NCBI GenBank assembly: GCA_050480705.1
Contig: JBJHAX010000001.1
Span: 248,001 to 312,000, forward strand
Length of the DNA: 64,000 nt
Direction: 5' to 3'
Origin: JBJHAX01 sp050480705
Lineage (GTDB): Bacteria > Actinomycetota > Nitriliruptoria > Nitriliruptorales > Nitriliruptoraceae
Program-made: the position numbers and the translations under genes
The notes under the pieces: generated by a model
The model's input: only the letters and a program-made list of their open reading frames with translations
Databases searched by the model: none
What the model was told of the DNA's origin: nothing
Shown here: positions 55,925 to 64,000 of the stretch, one piece after another
How the letters are laid out: each line of letters starts with the position of its first letter
Numbering within the stretch: position 1 is the first letter of the stretch

Positions 55925-57076
55925 CTAGTCGAAGACGAAAATGCCGATCAACGGCAGGACGACGAAAAGCCCGACGACGTAGACGGCGACGACGCTGCGC
56001 CGACGGACCGCCACGTCCGCGAGCCCCTCCGCCATGCGGACCGGCACGTTGCGGATCAAGGGTATGGGGTAGACGAGCGAGATGGCCGTGACGTTGAAGA
56101 TCGTATGCACGAGGGCGATCGTGAGACCCTCGGGCCTCACAACCGCCAGCGACGCCAACAGGGCAGTGATGGTCGTCCCGACGTTCGCGCCAAGCGTGAT
56201 GGGGTAGGCGTTGCGCAACGTGAGGATTCCCGCGGCCACGAGCGGGACGAGGATCGAGGTCGTGATCGTCGACGACTGCACCGCGACGGTGACCGCGATG
56301 CCGACGACGATACCGATCGAGCCGCCGCCCCTACCCACGAAACGGTTCATCGTGCGTTCGACGGTGCCCGCGATCAGGCGGCGCATGTTGCCGGTGATCG
56401 TTCCCAGCGCGAAGAAGATCGCGCCGAGCCCGACCGCGAGCAGCAGGATGCCGGTGACCGCGGCCGGAATCCGGTCGGTGGTCAGCAGGTCAGCAACGAC
56501 TCCGACCGGGTAGCGAACGGCCTGCCGAATGGGGCTGGTCCCGGGATCGACCGCAACGTCGGTACCGCGCAACATCCCGGTGAGTGCGTATGCCGCTTTC
56601 GACAGCCACCCGGTCGCCAGTTCGATGGGCAGCAGGACCGCGACCGCGAGCACGTTGAACATGTCGTGCACCGTCGCGCCCGCGAAACCACGCCGAAACT
56701 CGTCGGAACGTCGGATCGCACCCAGGGACGCGAGGGTGTTCGTCACGGTCGTGCCGATGTTGGCGCCCATGATCATCGGCACCGCTGCAGGGACGGTCAG
56801 CGTTCCTGCGCCCACGAGTCCCACGATCGTTGCCGTCGACACCGACGAGGACTGGACCAGCACGGTCGCCAGAATGCCTGCGAACAACCCCGAAAGCGGA
56901 TGCGAGACACGTTCGAGGAGGACGGCGTTGAAGCCCTCACCCATGGCTGCGATGCCCGCCTCGAGCAGCGCGACACCGACGAGGAAGACGTAGAGCATGA
57001 CGACGACGAGGAGTCCGCGCACGGAGTCGGGCAGTGCACGTCGTCCACCGGCGCGCCACGGGGCATCACGCGGCAC
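55925..57076 (-). CDS. Na+/phosphate symporter
   Basis: 383 residues. The protein has two inverted repeats of membrane helices, each with the QSSS/QSST signature of the PNaS family: LVQSSSVSTATIVGLVG (near residue 75) and AVQSSTITTSILVPLV (near residue 272). The GANIGTTVTN and GANVGTTITA segments (near 104 and 299) are the paired motifs that follow. It carries no fused PhoU domain; that domain is encoded by the next gene. The transporter would import phosphate driven by sodium, which fits a saline habitat. It diverges from the tRNA-Val(CAC) region. Confidence 0.93.
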   Translation of the reverse strand: MPRDAPWRAGGRRALPDSVRGLLVVVMLYVFLVGVALLEAGIAAMGEGFNAVLLERVSHPLSGLFAGILATVLVQSSSVSTATIVGLVGAGTLTVPAAVPMIMGANIGTTVTNTLASLGAIRRSDEFRRGFAGATVHDMFNVLAVAVLLPIELATGWLSKAAYALTGMLRGTDVAVDPGTSPIRQAVRYPVGVVADLLTTDRIPAAVTGILLLAVGLGAIFFALGTITGNMRRLIAGTVERTMNRFVGRGGGSIGIVVGIAVTVAVQSSTITTSILVPLVAAGILTLRNAYPITLGANVGTTITALLASLAVVRPEGLTIALVHTIFNVTAISLVYPIPLIRNVPVRMAEGLADVAVRRRSVVAVYVVGLFVVLPLIGIFVFD

Positions 57077-57176
57077 GGATCACGGCCTCGTCTCCGTTCG
57101 TCACCGTTGCTCACCGTGGTGTCGGGCGAAGCCTCGCAGACCACACGCGTGGGAGCAACGTGGCCGCTCCGTCCGG

Positions 57177-57206
57177 TTGGCCGACCCCCATCGGCGGCGA
57201 TACGGT
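57177..57206 (+). promoter_or_regulatory. Candidate promoter of tRNA-Val(CAC)
   Basis: TTGGCC (57177-57182, 4 of 6 bases of TTGACA) and TACGGT (57201-57206, TAnnnT) are 18 nt apart. Transcription would begin near 57213, four bases before the tRNA. Confidence 0.45.
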
Positions 57207-57216
57207 TCGCGAACCC

Positions 57217-57288
57217 GGGCGCGTAGCTCAGTGGGAGAGCGCTGCCTTCACACGGCAGAGGTCAGAGGTTCGATACCTCTCGCGCCCA
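57217..57288 (+). tRNA. tRNA-Val (anticodon CAC)
   Basis: A complete 72-nt cloverleaf. Acceptor stem GGGCGCG pairs with CGCGCCC, D-stem GCTC/GAGC, anticodon stem CTGCC/GGCAG around loop TTCACAC (anticodon CAC), and T-arm AGAGG/CCTCT around TTCGATA. The discriminator is A; CCA is not encoded. It reads GTG, a frequent valine codon in this GC-rich genome. It lies 136 nt upstream of thrS. Confidence 0.96.
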
Positions 57289-57424
57289 CCGGGGATGCGC
57301 GGCACACCGCGCTCTCACATCACCCGCCGTGCCCGACCCCGTCGCGAGCGGCGCAGCGTGTTGGCGCGGCCCGCTGTGGGCACGAAGATGGACGATTCCG
57401 CGCACGACGAGGAGCCTGCCGGCC

Positions 57425-59437
57425 GTGAGCGACAGCATCCGGGTCCGTCACGGTGGCAGCACTCTCGAGGTGCCCGCCGGCACGAATGCGCTCGACGCGC
57501 TGAAGCAACTTGATGCCATCAGTGGCGCGATCGTGGCCGCTTCCATCGCCGTCGACGGAGCTGACCCGGCCGCATGGGATCTCGACAGGCCGCTTCCCGA
57601 CGGCGAGATTGACATCGACGCCATCGCGGCTTCGTCCGAACAGGGGCGTGCGATCCTGCGGCACTCCACGGCCCACCTGATGGCGCAGGCGGTGACCGAG
57701 CTGTTCCCCGGCGCCAAGTGGGCGATCGGTCCTCCGATCGAGAACGGTTTCTACTACGACTTCGACGTCGACCGCCCGTTCACGCCCGAGGACCTCGAAC
57801 AGATCGAGGAACGCATGCGCGAACTGGCGCGTGAACGCCAGGCGTTCGTGCGCGAGGAGGTCACCCGCGACGAAGCGCTCGAGGAATTCGACGATCAGCC
57901 CTACAAGCTCGAGATCATCCACGAGGTCGGATCGGGTCGCTCGTTGAGCAGCGTCGACACCGACGCGGATGCACCGGACGCGCCGCTGACGATCTACCGC
58001 AACGTCCGTCCGGACGGCACGGTCGCGTGGTCGGATCTGTGTCGTGGACCCCACGTCCCGTCGACAGAACGGATCCCCGCGTTCCAGCTGCTGCGAAGCG
58101 CAGGTGCGTACTGGCGTGGTCGCGAGGACCAGCCGATGCTGCAGCGGATCTACGGCACGGCGTGGGAGTCACGCAAGGCGCTCGACCAGCACGTCGCGAT
58201 GATTGAAGAGGCGCGCCGTCGCGACCACCGCCGGCTGGGGCAGCAACTGCAGTTGCTGCACTTCCCGGAGGAACTCGGGCCGGGCCTCTCGATCTTCCTC
58301 CCGGACGGCGCGATCGTGCGCAAGCAGATGGAGGACTGGATCCGCGACGAGACGCTCGCCCGCGGCTACGAACCGGTGTACACGCCGCACGTCGCCAAGG
58401 AGGACCTCTGGCACGTCTCCGGGCATCTCGAGAACTACCGCGAGCTGATGTTCCCCGCGATGGATCTCGACGACGGCGCGAGTTACCGCCTCAAACCCAT
58501 GAACTGCCCATTCCACATCCTGGCCTACACCTCGCGGATGCGTTCCTACCGCGAACTTCCGGTGCGATTGGCGGAACTCGGGACCGTCTACCGCTACGAA
58601 CGATCCGGGGTTGTCAACGGGCTGCTGCGTGCGCGTGGTTTCACCCAGGACGACTCCCACATCTTCTGCCGCCCGGATCAGGTGGTCGACGAAGTCGTGA
58701 GCTGCATCGTGTTCGCCCGTGACCTCTACCGCGCGTTCGGTCTCGGTGAACCGTCACGCGTTGCGGTTTCGACGCGGCCCGAGGACAAGGCCTTCGGCTC
58801 ACCCGAGCAGTGGGAGCACGCCGAGCGCGCGCTGGTTCAAGCGGTGGAGACCGCAGGATTCGCGCACGAGATCGACGAGGGCGAAGGAGCGTTCTACGGC
58901 CCCAAGATCGACATCCACGCCCGCGACGCCATCGGACGCGAATGGCAGTTGACGACCATCCAGGTCGACTTCAATCTTCCGGACCGCTTCGGCCTCGAGT
59001 ACGTCGGCGATGACGGACAACGGCACCGCCCGATGATGGTTCACCGTGCTCTGTTCGGTTCGATCGAGCGCTTCTTCGCCGTAATGGTCGAATCGTTCAA
59101 CGGGGCGTTTCCCACCTGGCTGGCACCGGTTCAGGCGCGCGTGGTGCCCGTCGCCGCGGACTTCGACGACTATGCACGCGAGGTCGCGGACGTGCTGCGT
59201 GAACGCGGCCTGCGGGCCGACGTCGACGCCAGCGACGACACTCTGGGGGCGAAGATCCGCGCGTCACAGACCTCGAAGGTGCCCTACACCCTGGTGGTCG
59301 GCGGCGAGGAGGCATCCGCGAGATCCGTCGCGGTGCGCCCGTACCGGGGGGAGCAACGACGCAATGTCTCCCTCGAGGTGTTCGCGGACGAACTCGTCGC
59401 CGAAGTCGACGAACGCCGCGTCAGCCCGGCCGACTGA
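57425..59437 (+). CDS. thrS: Threonyl-tRNA synthetase
   Basis: 670 residues from the GTG at 57425, with GAGGAG 11 nt upstream. The order is TGS domain (about 1-65), editing domain (with HSTAHLMAQAV near residue 79), class II catalytic core and anticodon-binding domain (from about 565). The core holds motif 2 (YRYERSGVVNG, RARGFTQDD) and the zinc ligands Cys in PMNCPFH, His in DDSHIF and His in MVHRAL. All three editing-site and zinc positions look intact. It charges tRNA-Thr. It begins the conserved actinobacterial block thrS-HIT-pgsA-patA-pimA; the HIT gene starts 12 nt downstream. Confidence 0.97.
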   Translation: MSDSIRVRHGGSTLEVPAGTNALDALKQLDAISGAIVAASIAVDGADPAAWDLDRPLPDGEIDIDAIAASSEQGRAILRHSTAHLMAQAVTELFPGAKWAIGPPIENGFYYDFDVDRPFTPEDLEQIEERMRELARERQAFVREEVTRDEALEEFDDQPYKLEIIHEVGSGRSLSSVDTDADAPDAPLTIYRNVRPDGTVAWSDLCRGPHVPSTERIPAFQLLRSAGAYWRGREDQPMLQRIYGTAWESRKALDQHVAMIEEARRRDHRRLGQQLQLLHFPEELGPGLSIFLPDGAIVRKQMEDWIRDETLARGYEPVYTPHVAKEDLWHVSGHLENYRELMFPAMDLDDGASYRLKPMNCPFHILAYTSRMRSYRELPVRLAELGTVYRYERSGVVNGLLRARGFTQDDSHIFCRPDQVVDEVVSCIVFARDLYRAFGLGEPSRVAVSTRPEDKAFGSPEQWEHAERALVQAVETAGFAHEIDEGEGAFYGPKIDIHARDAIGREWQLTTIQVDFNLPDRFGLEYVGDDGQRHRPMMVHRALFGSIERFFAVMVESFNGAFPTWLAPVQARVVPVAADFDDYAREVADVLRERGLRADVDASDDTLGAKIRASQTSKVPYTLVVGGEEASARSVAVRPYRGEQRRNVSLEVFADELVAEVDERRVSPAD

Positions 59438-59449
59438 CGAGGCAGCGAC

Positions 59450-60019
59450 GTGGCAGGAAGCCCCGATGTCGACGGCCCTCCGGACGCTCCCGGGACGCAG
59501 GGCGGAGGTGACGCGCAGCGCGCTGACAACCTCGGGATGCTGTGGGCTCCGTGGCGCTCGGCCTACGTTGCCGGCGGCGACGACCGCATCGACGGCTGCC
59601 CGTTCTGTGTGTTGCCCGCGCGGGATTCATCCGACGACGCGACCTCGCTGATCCTTGCCCGGGGACACAACGTGTTCGTGATGCTCAACGCCTACCCGTA
59701 CAACCCCGGGCATCTGATGGTCATGCCGTACGCACACGTGCCCGCGCTGTCGGACCTCGACGACGCGACCGCCAGCGAACTGTGGGAGACCACGCGGAGA
59801 GCGGTCGATGCCGTCGAGCGACGGCTCGACGCCGAAGGGGTCAATCTCGGCGCGAATCTCGGGGCCGCAGCCGGCGCAGGCATCGCCGAGCACCTGCATC
59901 TCCATGTGGTGCCGCGCTGGCGTGGTGACACCAACTTCATGTCCGTCACGGCCGCGACCCGGGTTCTCTCGCGGGCGCTCGCTGAGGTCTACGACGACCT
60001 CGCGGGGGCGTTCGACTGA
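59450..60019 (+). CDS. HIT-domain protein (AP4A phosphorylase-like)
   Basis: 189 residues from the GTG at 59450. The catalytic triad HLHLHVVPRW (near residue 144) is the classic HIT motif, and the zinc-binding CPFC (near residue 50) and LMVMPYAHVPALSDL segments match the actinobacterial Ap4A phosphorylase group (like mycobacterial Rv2613c). Such enzymes degrade diadenosine tetraphosphate. The first 30 residues are disordered and poorly conserved. In mycobacteria it sits in the same position between thrS and the phosphatidylinositol phosphate synthase gene. Confidence 0.93.
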   Translation: MAGSPDVDGPPDAPGTQGGGDAQRADNLGMLWAPWRSAYVAGGDDRIDGCPFCVLPARDSSDDATSLILARGHNVFVMLNAYPYNPGHLMVMPYAHVPALSDLDDATASELWETTRRAVDAVERRLDAEGVNLGANLGAAAGAGIAEHLHLHVVPRWRGDTNFMSVTAATRVLSRALAEVYDDLAGAFD

Positions 60020-60066
60020 CCTGTCGACGGGTCGGGACGAGGAGCGGCCTTGGTACCGTCTCGTGG

Positions 60067-60831
60067 GTGTCGCTCGAGTCGCGGGCGGCGCCGGACGAGG
60101 AACTCGCGGTGGCGTTGCGCGCGCATTTTCCCGGCTCGGTCGATCGGTTGACGCTGCCACTTGGCCGCCAGGTCGCACGTACCGGCATCACCCCCAACGT
60201 GCTGACCACCCTCGGCCTGCTGCTTGCCGCGGCCGCCGCAGGATTCGTCGCCATCGGCCGTCCGCTCGTCGGTGGCGCACTGCTGGTCGCCGGCGGCATG
60301 ATGGACGTTCTCGACGGTGCGGTCGCCCGCGCCACCCGGCGCGCGACAGCCTTCGGCACCTTCTACGACTCGGTCAGTGACCGCATCGCCGACGGTCTGG
60401 TCCTGGGTTCGGTCGCATGGTGGGTGCGGGATCACCCGCGGCTGTTCGTGCTCACCATCGTCGCGCTCGTCGCCGCCGAGGTCACCAGCTACGTGCGCGC
60501 CAAGGCCGAGGCGATCGACCTCGACTGCAGCGTCGGGCTGCTCGAACGGGCCGAACGTGCCATGCTGCTCGTCGTTGCCCTGCTGCTGCACCCATGGCTG
60601 CTCGAGCCCGTGCTCTGGCTGCTTGCGGTCGGCGGGACCGTGACGGTCGTGCAACGGATCCATCACGTGTGGTGCCAGATCGATCGGGACCTGCCTGAGG
60701 ACCTGATCGCGTTCGCCCAGGGCAGCGGCGCATGGAGCCGGGCGTTCAAGGCAGCCGCACGCCGCTTCTACGGTGAACGCAACTTCGATGGGGCGGTGAG
60801 TGCAGACCGCACCGCATCGACGGACCGTTGA
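60067..60831 (+). CDS. CDP-alcohol phosphatidyltransferase, probable phosphatidylinositol phosphate synthase
   Basis: 254 residues from the GTG at 60067. The CDP-alcohol motif (D-x2-D-G-x2-A-R-x8-G-x3-D-x3-D, from about residue 80, beginning DVLDGAVAR) is complete, and about six membrane helices follow. In this gene order the enzyme makes phosphatidylinositol phosphate from CDP-diacylglycerol and inositol 1-phosphate, as mycobacterial PgsA1 does. Phosphatidylglycerophosphate synthase would use the same motif, so the specificity is by synteny. The C-terminal 60 residues are soluble. It overlaps the next gene by TTGA. Confidence 0.9.
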   Translation: MSLESRAAPDEELAVALRAHFPGSVDRLTLPLGRQVARTGITPNVLTTLGLLLAAAAAGFVAIGRPLVGGALLVAGGMMDVLDGAVARATRRATAFGTFYDSVSDRIADGLVLGSVAWWVRDHPRLFVLTIVALVAAEVTSYVRAKAEAIDLDCSVGLLERAERAMLLVVALLLHPWLLEPVLWLLAVGGTVTVVQRIHHVWCQIDRDLPEDLIAFAQGSGAWSRAFKAAARRFYGERNFDGAVSADRTASTDR

Positions 60832-61841
60832 CCCGCCACAGCATCGACGCAGGCGACCTGCCACCCCCGAAGGCGGTCACGTTCGGCCAGCGTCTCGCAT
60901 ACTGGCGCACCGTCGCCTTGTGGGAGGGCGTGGCGCGGCTGCCCGAACGTCTTGCGCAGCGCCTGCCGGCGCGGGCGGGCGCCCTGTGGCACCGTGTCGC
61001 ACCCGCACGTCAGCGCGCTCAGGTGCACGCGAACCTGCGCCGGGTGGTGCCGGACGCATCATCCGGCGACCTCGACCAACTCGTCCGTGACGCATACGTC
61101 TCCTACGCCCGCTACTGGGTGGACGCGTTTCGCCTGCATCGCATCGATGCTGCACGCCTCGCCGAAGCCACCGTCGGCGAAGGGCTCGAGCACGGCGATG
61201 CGATCCGCGACGCACAGCGTGGAGGCATCTTCCTCACGGCCCATCTGGGATCGTGGGACGCCGGTGCGATGTTCACGTCCCATCGTGGCTGGGGCATGGT
61301 GGTCGTCGCCGAGGTCGTCGAGCCACGCCCGCTGTACGAACGCTTCGTGCGTCTTCGTCGGGCAGCCGGGGTCGAAGTGGTTCCGCTGCTGCGAGGCGGT
61401 GGCTCGATGGGTCGCCTGGAGCGACGGATCGTCGACGAACGCGGCCTCGCGACCCTGCTGTGCGATCGCGACCTCACGCGGCGAGGCCCGATCGTCGAGT
61501 TCTTCGGCGAACCATGCCGACTGCCCGCCGGACCGGTGGTTCTGGCCCGTCGAACCGGGCGACCCGTCATCGCGGGCGCCTTCCTCACCGACGGTGGGGG
61601 GTACCGGGGGTTGGTGCGGCCTCCGGTCGACCTCGCGGAGCACAGCATCCTCGAAGGAACCCAAGTGGTCGCCGCAGAACTCGAAGCTCTGGTGCGGCGC
61701 GCACCGGAGCAGTGGCACGTCTTCGTCCCGAACTGGCTGGCCGACCGTGAGCCCGACCACCCGGTGTCGCTCGCGTTCCGTCGTGGCGAGGACTGGCGGA
61801 CGCTCGCGCGCAGCGAGCGGCGCACATACCTCCGGCGATGA
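60828..61841 (+). CDS. Phosphatidylinositol mannoside acyltransferase (LpxL/HtrB-like)
   Basis: 337 residues from the TTG at 60828, overlapping the previous stop. It is a member of the LpxL/HtrB acyltransferase family: the H-x4-D active site is in LTAHLGSWDAGAM (near residue 138), and LLCDRDLTRRGPIVEFFGEP is a conserved substrate-binding block. Mycobacterial PatA (Rv2611c), at the same position, acylates the mannose of phosphatidylinositol mannoside. The synteny supports that role here; the lipid itself is not shown by the sequence. It overlaps the next gene by ATGA. Confidence 0.9.
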   Translation: MTRHSIDAGDLPPPKAVTFGQRLAYWRTVALWEGVARLPERLAQRLPARAGALWHRVAPARQRAQVHANLRRVVPDASSGDLDQLVRDAYVSYARYWVDAFRLHRIDAARLAEATVGEGLEHGDAIRDAQRGGIFLTAHLGSWDAGAMFTSHRGWGMVVVAEVVEPRPLYERFVRLRRAAGVEVVPLLRGGGSMGRLERRIVDERGLATLLCDRDLTRRGPIVEFFGEPCRLPAGPVVLARRTGRPVIAGAFLTDGGGYRGLVRPPVDLAEHSILEGTQVVAAELEALVRRAPEQWHVFVPNWLADREPDHPVSLAFRRGEDWRTLARSERRTYLRR

Positions 61842-63007
61842 GGAGCAGCATGCGCATCGCGCTGGTGTGCCCCTACGACCTCGCCGCGCCGGGAGGGGTG
61901 CAGCACCACGTCGTTGCCCTCGCACATCGCTTGCAGCAGCGAGGCGACGCGGTCGTTGTTCTTGCCCCGATGCGCGGGCCGCGGCCAGGGAGCGCGATCT
62001 CCCACGAAGGAATCACGGTGGTTGCCGTGGGTCGGCCGGTGGGCGTGCGCGCCAACGGATCCGTCGCACCGATTGCCGTCATGCCCGCTGCGGCGTCGAT
62101 GACGCGAAGGACCCTGCGCGCCCTTCGACCCGATGTCGTGCACGTGCATGAGCCGATGATGCCGATGATCGGCCCTGCGGCGGTACTGGGTGCCCCGGCG
62201 CCCGTCGTCGCCACCTTCCACGCCTATGCGCATCGGCACCGGCTCTACGACGGTGCCCGCGTGCTCACCCGCCGTACGTTTCGTCGCATCACCGACCCGC
62301 TCGCGGTCAGCAGGGCCGCGGCCCAGTTCCACGCGCAGGCGCTCGGTGTCGACCGCGCGGCCTTCACGATCGTCGCCAACGGCGTCGACGTCGAACGCTT
62401 CGACCGGCCGGACGGTGCCCCGACCCGTGACGTGCAGGACGCGGGGCCCGCAGCGCCGCATTCGCGCCTGTTGTTCGTCGGACGCATCGAGCCGCGCAAA
62501 GGCGTCGACGTGCTGCTCGACGCGTTCGCGCGGGTGCGCCACGCGGGTCACGACGTCGAACTGGTCATCGTCGGTGACGGAGCCCAACGACGCCGGCTCG
62601 AACGCGCCCTCGCGCCCGATCTGCGGGCAGCGGTGACGTGGCACGGCCGCGTCGGTGGGGACCAGCTCGCGCAGCTCTACCGCTCGGCCGACGTCGTGGT
62701 CGTTCCCGCGCGGGGCGGCGAGTCGTTCGGCATCGTGCTTCTCGAGGCGATGGCCGCAAGCGCTGCGGTCATCGCCTCCGACCTGCCAGGATTCAGGGAG
62801 GTCACCGACGACGGTCGGGCGGGCGTGCTCGTCCCCGCCGGCGACCCGGACGAACTCGCGGCAGCGATCGTGGAACTCCACGTGGACATTCGACGTCGAA
62901 CCGAACTGGTCAGACGTGGTTACGAGCGTGCGGTCGCCCACGACTGGCCGGCTGTCGCCGAACGCGTCCGCGAACACTACGAACGCGTCCTGAGGACATC
63001 ATCGTGA
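61838..63007 (+). CDS. pimA: GT4 mannosyltransferase (PimA-like)
   Basis: 389 residues from the ATG at 61838. This is a GT-B fold glycosyltransferase of family 4. The N-terminal domain begins LVCPYDLAAPGGVQHHVVAL, and the C-terminal nucleotide-sugar domain has LLFVGRIEPRKGVDVLLDA and PARGGESFGIVLLEAMAA (E-x7-E). PimA transfers the first mannose from GDP-mannose to phosphatidylinositol on the cytoplasmic face. Gene order (thrS, HIT, PI-phosphate synthase, acyltransferase, pimA) is the same as in mycobacteria, which makes this call strong. It is followed by a 112-nt spacer. Confidence 0.92.
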   Translation: MRSSMRIALVCPYDLAAPGGVQHHVVALAHRLQQRGDAVVVLAPMRGPRPGSAISHEGITVVAVGRPVGVRANGSVAPIAVMPAAASMTRRTLRALRPDVVHVHEPMMPMIGPAAVLGAPAPVVATFHAYAHRHRLYDGARVLTRRTFRRITDPLAVSRAAAQFHAQALGVDRAAFTIVANGVDVERFDRPDGAPTRDVQDAGPAAPHSRLLFVGRIEPRKGVDVLLDAFARVRHAGHDVELVIVGDGAQRRRLERALAPDLRAAVTWHGRVGGDQLAQLYRSADVVVVPARGGESFGIVLLEAMAASAAVIASDLPGFREVTDDGRAGVLVPAGDPDELAAAIVELHVDIRRRTELVRRGYERAVAHDWPAVAERVREHYERVLRTSS

Positions 63008-63079
63008 GCTCGTGGTGCGATGATCGTTCGGTGGTGGCCGCGATGTCCGCGATCGCCCCGCCAACTCTGTAGGCTTCGC

Positions 63080-63098
63080 GCCGGCCAATATGGCCGGC
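63080..63098. repeat. Perfect inverted repeat upstream of the DUF3048 gene
   Basis: GCCGGCCA and TGGCCGGC flank ATA as an 8-bp perfect palindrome. It lies 21 nt before the DUF3048 start and 72 nt after pimA. It could be an operator for a dimeric repressor or a U-less terminator; the sequence does not decide. Confidence 0.6.
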
Positions 63099-63119
63099 TG
63101 TGCAATCTGGAGGCTTCCC

Positions 63120-64000
63120 GTGATCCGTCGTGTCCTGCTCGCGCTCGTCGCGGGCTCCCTCGTCCTTACGGCATGTGCGTCGCCCGAGGAGGAGGAACCA
63201 CCCGTTGTTGAAGAGCCCGTTGTCGAGGAAGAGCCGGAGGTTCCCGAGGAGCCCGAGGTCCCCGCGGGTCCGCCCTCGCCGCTGACCGGCGTGCCGATCC
63301 CCGAGGAACTGCACGACGAGCCGCTGTTGATGGTCAAGATCGAGAACACCCCGCAGGCGCGTCCTCAGACGGGCCTCGACTACGCCGACATCGTGATCGA
63401 AGAGGTCGTCGAGTTCGGTATCACCCGGTTCATCGTGTTCTTCCACAGTGATCTTCCGGAGATCGCCGGCCCGGTTCGTTCCGCCCGTCCGGTCGATGCT
63501 GACATCGTCGCCGGATTCGGGCGCTCGATCTTCGCTTACTCCGGTGCGCGCGCCGAGGTCCAAGCGCTGCTCGCGCCGACGCCGGTGCTGCGCATGTCGG
63601 ACGACGGCGGTGACTCCGGTTTCTTCCGTGACACGTCGCGCCGTGCGCCCCACAACCTCTACCTGCGTCCGGCCAACATGCTGCAGGCCGTGGAGATCCG
63701 CGATCCCGACCCGGTGCCCGACATCGGCTGGACGTTCTCCGACGAACCCCCAGCAGGCGAGGACGAATGTCCGGCCGGGGCCGTCGACTGTGACGATCCG
63801 GGCGCGTCGGTCACGGTCAACATGTCCAGCACCTACCTCAGCGGGTGGGAGTACGACGAGACAGAGGGTGTCTACCGACGCCTTCAGAACGGCCAGCCGT
63901 TCGTGACGTCGGAGGGCGGACAGGTTGGGATTCCGAGCGACCGCGAGGTTGGCGCCGCCAACGTCGTCATTCTCGGTACCCGCCACTACATCGGTCCGAC
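63120..64000 (+). CDS. DUF3048 (YerB-like) lipoprotein, 5' part
   Basis: At least 293 residues, cut by the right window edge. The GTG at 63120 has GGAGG about 7 nt upstream. A lipoprotein signal peptide (RRVLLALVAGSLVLTAC, lipobox LTAC with the modified Cys at residue 19) is followed by a 30-residue linker rich in Pro, Glu and Val. Next comes the DUF3048 domain, whose opening SPLTGVPIP, PLLMVKIENTPQARPQTGLD region and AGPVRSARPVDADIV segment are typical of YerB. The function of the family is unknown; it is anchored outside the membrane. The gene is downstream of the pimA operon. Confidence 0.9.
   Translation, partial: MIRRVLLALVAGSLVLTACASPEEEEPPVVEEPVVEEEPEVPEEPEVPAGPPSPLTGVPIPEELHDEPLLMVKIENTPQARPQTGLDYADIVIEEVVEFGITRFIVFFHSDLPEIAGPVRSARPVDADIVAGFGRSIFAYSGARAEVQALLAPTPVLRMSDDGGDSGFFRDTSRRAPHNLYLRPANMLQAVEIRDPDPVPDIGWTFSDEPPAGEDECPAGAVDCDDPGASVTVNMSSTYLSGWEYDETEGVYRRLQNGQPFVTSEGGQVGIPSDREVGAANVVILGTRHYIGP

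Noticed and set aside
55523..57226. A 567-codon plus-strand frame across phoU and the Na/Pi symporter
   Set aside because: It spans two well-supported minus-strand genes and reads as low-complexity Asp/Arg/His sequence.
61112..62977. A 621-codon minus-strand frame opposite the acyltransferase and pimA
   Set aside because: It crosses two intact plus-strand genes in conserved synteny and has no recognisable domain.

Overview
The window comes from a very GC-rich genome with dense gene packing. Many start codons are GTG or TTG, and adjacent genes often overlap by 4 nt (GTGA, ATGA, TTGA). Gene content points to a deep-branching actinobacterium: a thrS-HIT-phosphatidylinositol-phosphate synthase-acyltransferase-mannosyltransferase block in the mycobacterial order, a HemY-type oxidase beside hemE, KorAB, otsAB and an NAGGN compatible-solute system. 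A halotolerant group such as Nitriliruptoria or a relative would fit, but that placement is inference. I count 56 protein-coding genes (two cut by the window ends), two valine tRNAs and the RNase P RNA. One 10-N assembly gap lies at 23773-23782. I see no CRISPR array, insertion sequence or prophage.

Layout. 2-3943: fatty-acid modification operon (FAD oxidoreductase, DUF1365, and two SAM-dependent methyltransferases of the cyclopropane-synthase family). 3960-7206: SURF1, an acetamidase/formamidase, an EamA exporter and a small membrane protein. 7594-14087: the NAGGN osmolyte genes (asnO-like amidotransferase, Ngg, M42 peptidase), interrupted by a methyltransferase and a rhomboid protease on the other strand. 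14241-23171: a diguanylate cyclase, RmuC, GuaB, a HAD phosphatase with a DUF3467 protein, phosphoglucose isomerase, tRNA-Val(UAC), a Nif3 protein and a coiled-coil zinc-ribbon protein. 23209-27400 (minus): otsA-otsB followed by a membrane GGDEF protein that contains the gap, and a class IV aminotransferase.

27446-33684: rnpB, hemE-hemY, an SRAP protein, small membrane proteins, a LON-domain protein, pterin carbinolamine dehydratase and a membrane-anchored matrixin-like protease. 33888-42407: tandem CorC/HlyC-type proteins, a Mug glycosylase, ilvD, a thioesterase overlapping a methylsuccinyl-CoA-dehydrogenase-like acyl-CoA dehydrogenase, and a crotonase. 42706-53286: gltB without gltD, an M23 peptidase, korAB, a RecB-like nuclease with an iron-staple cysteine pattern and a HIRAN-domain protein. 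53332-57076 (minus): VanW/G5 protein, PhoU and a Na/Pi symporter. 57217-64000: tRNA-Val(CAC), thrS and the phosphatidylinositol-mannoside block, ending in a truncated DUF3048 lipoprotein.

The most interesting points are these. Two different compatible-solute systems (NAGGN and trehalose) are each followed by a GGDEF gene. A nuclease carrying four cysteines in the Cas4/AddB/Dna2 iron-staple arrangement sits next to a stand-alone HIRAN protein. The acyl-CoA dehydrogenase has the N-terminal extension typical of methylsuccinyl-CoA dehydrogenase. The second methyltransferase resembles the coclaurine N-methyltransferase branch rather than a classical cyclopropane synthase.
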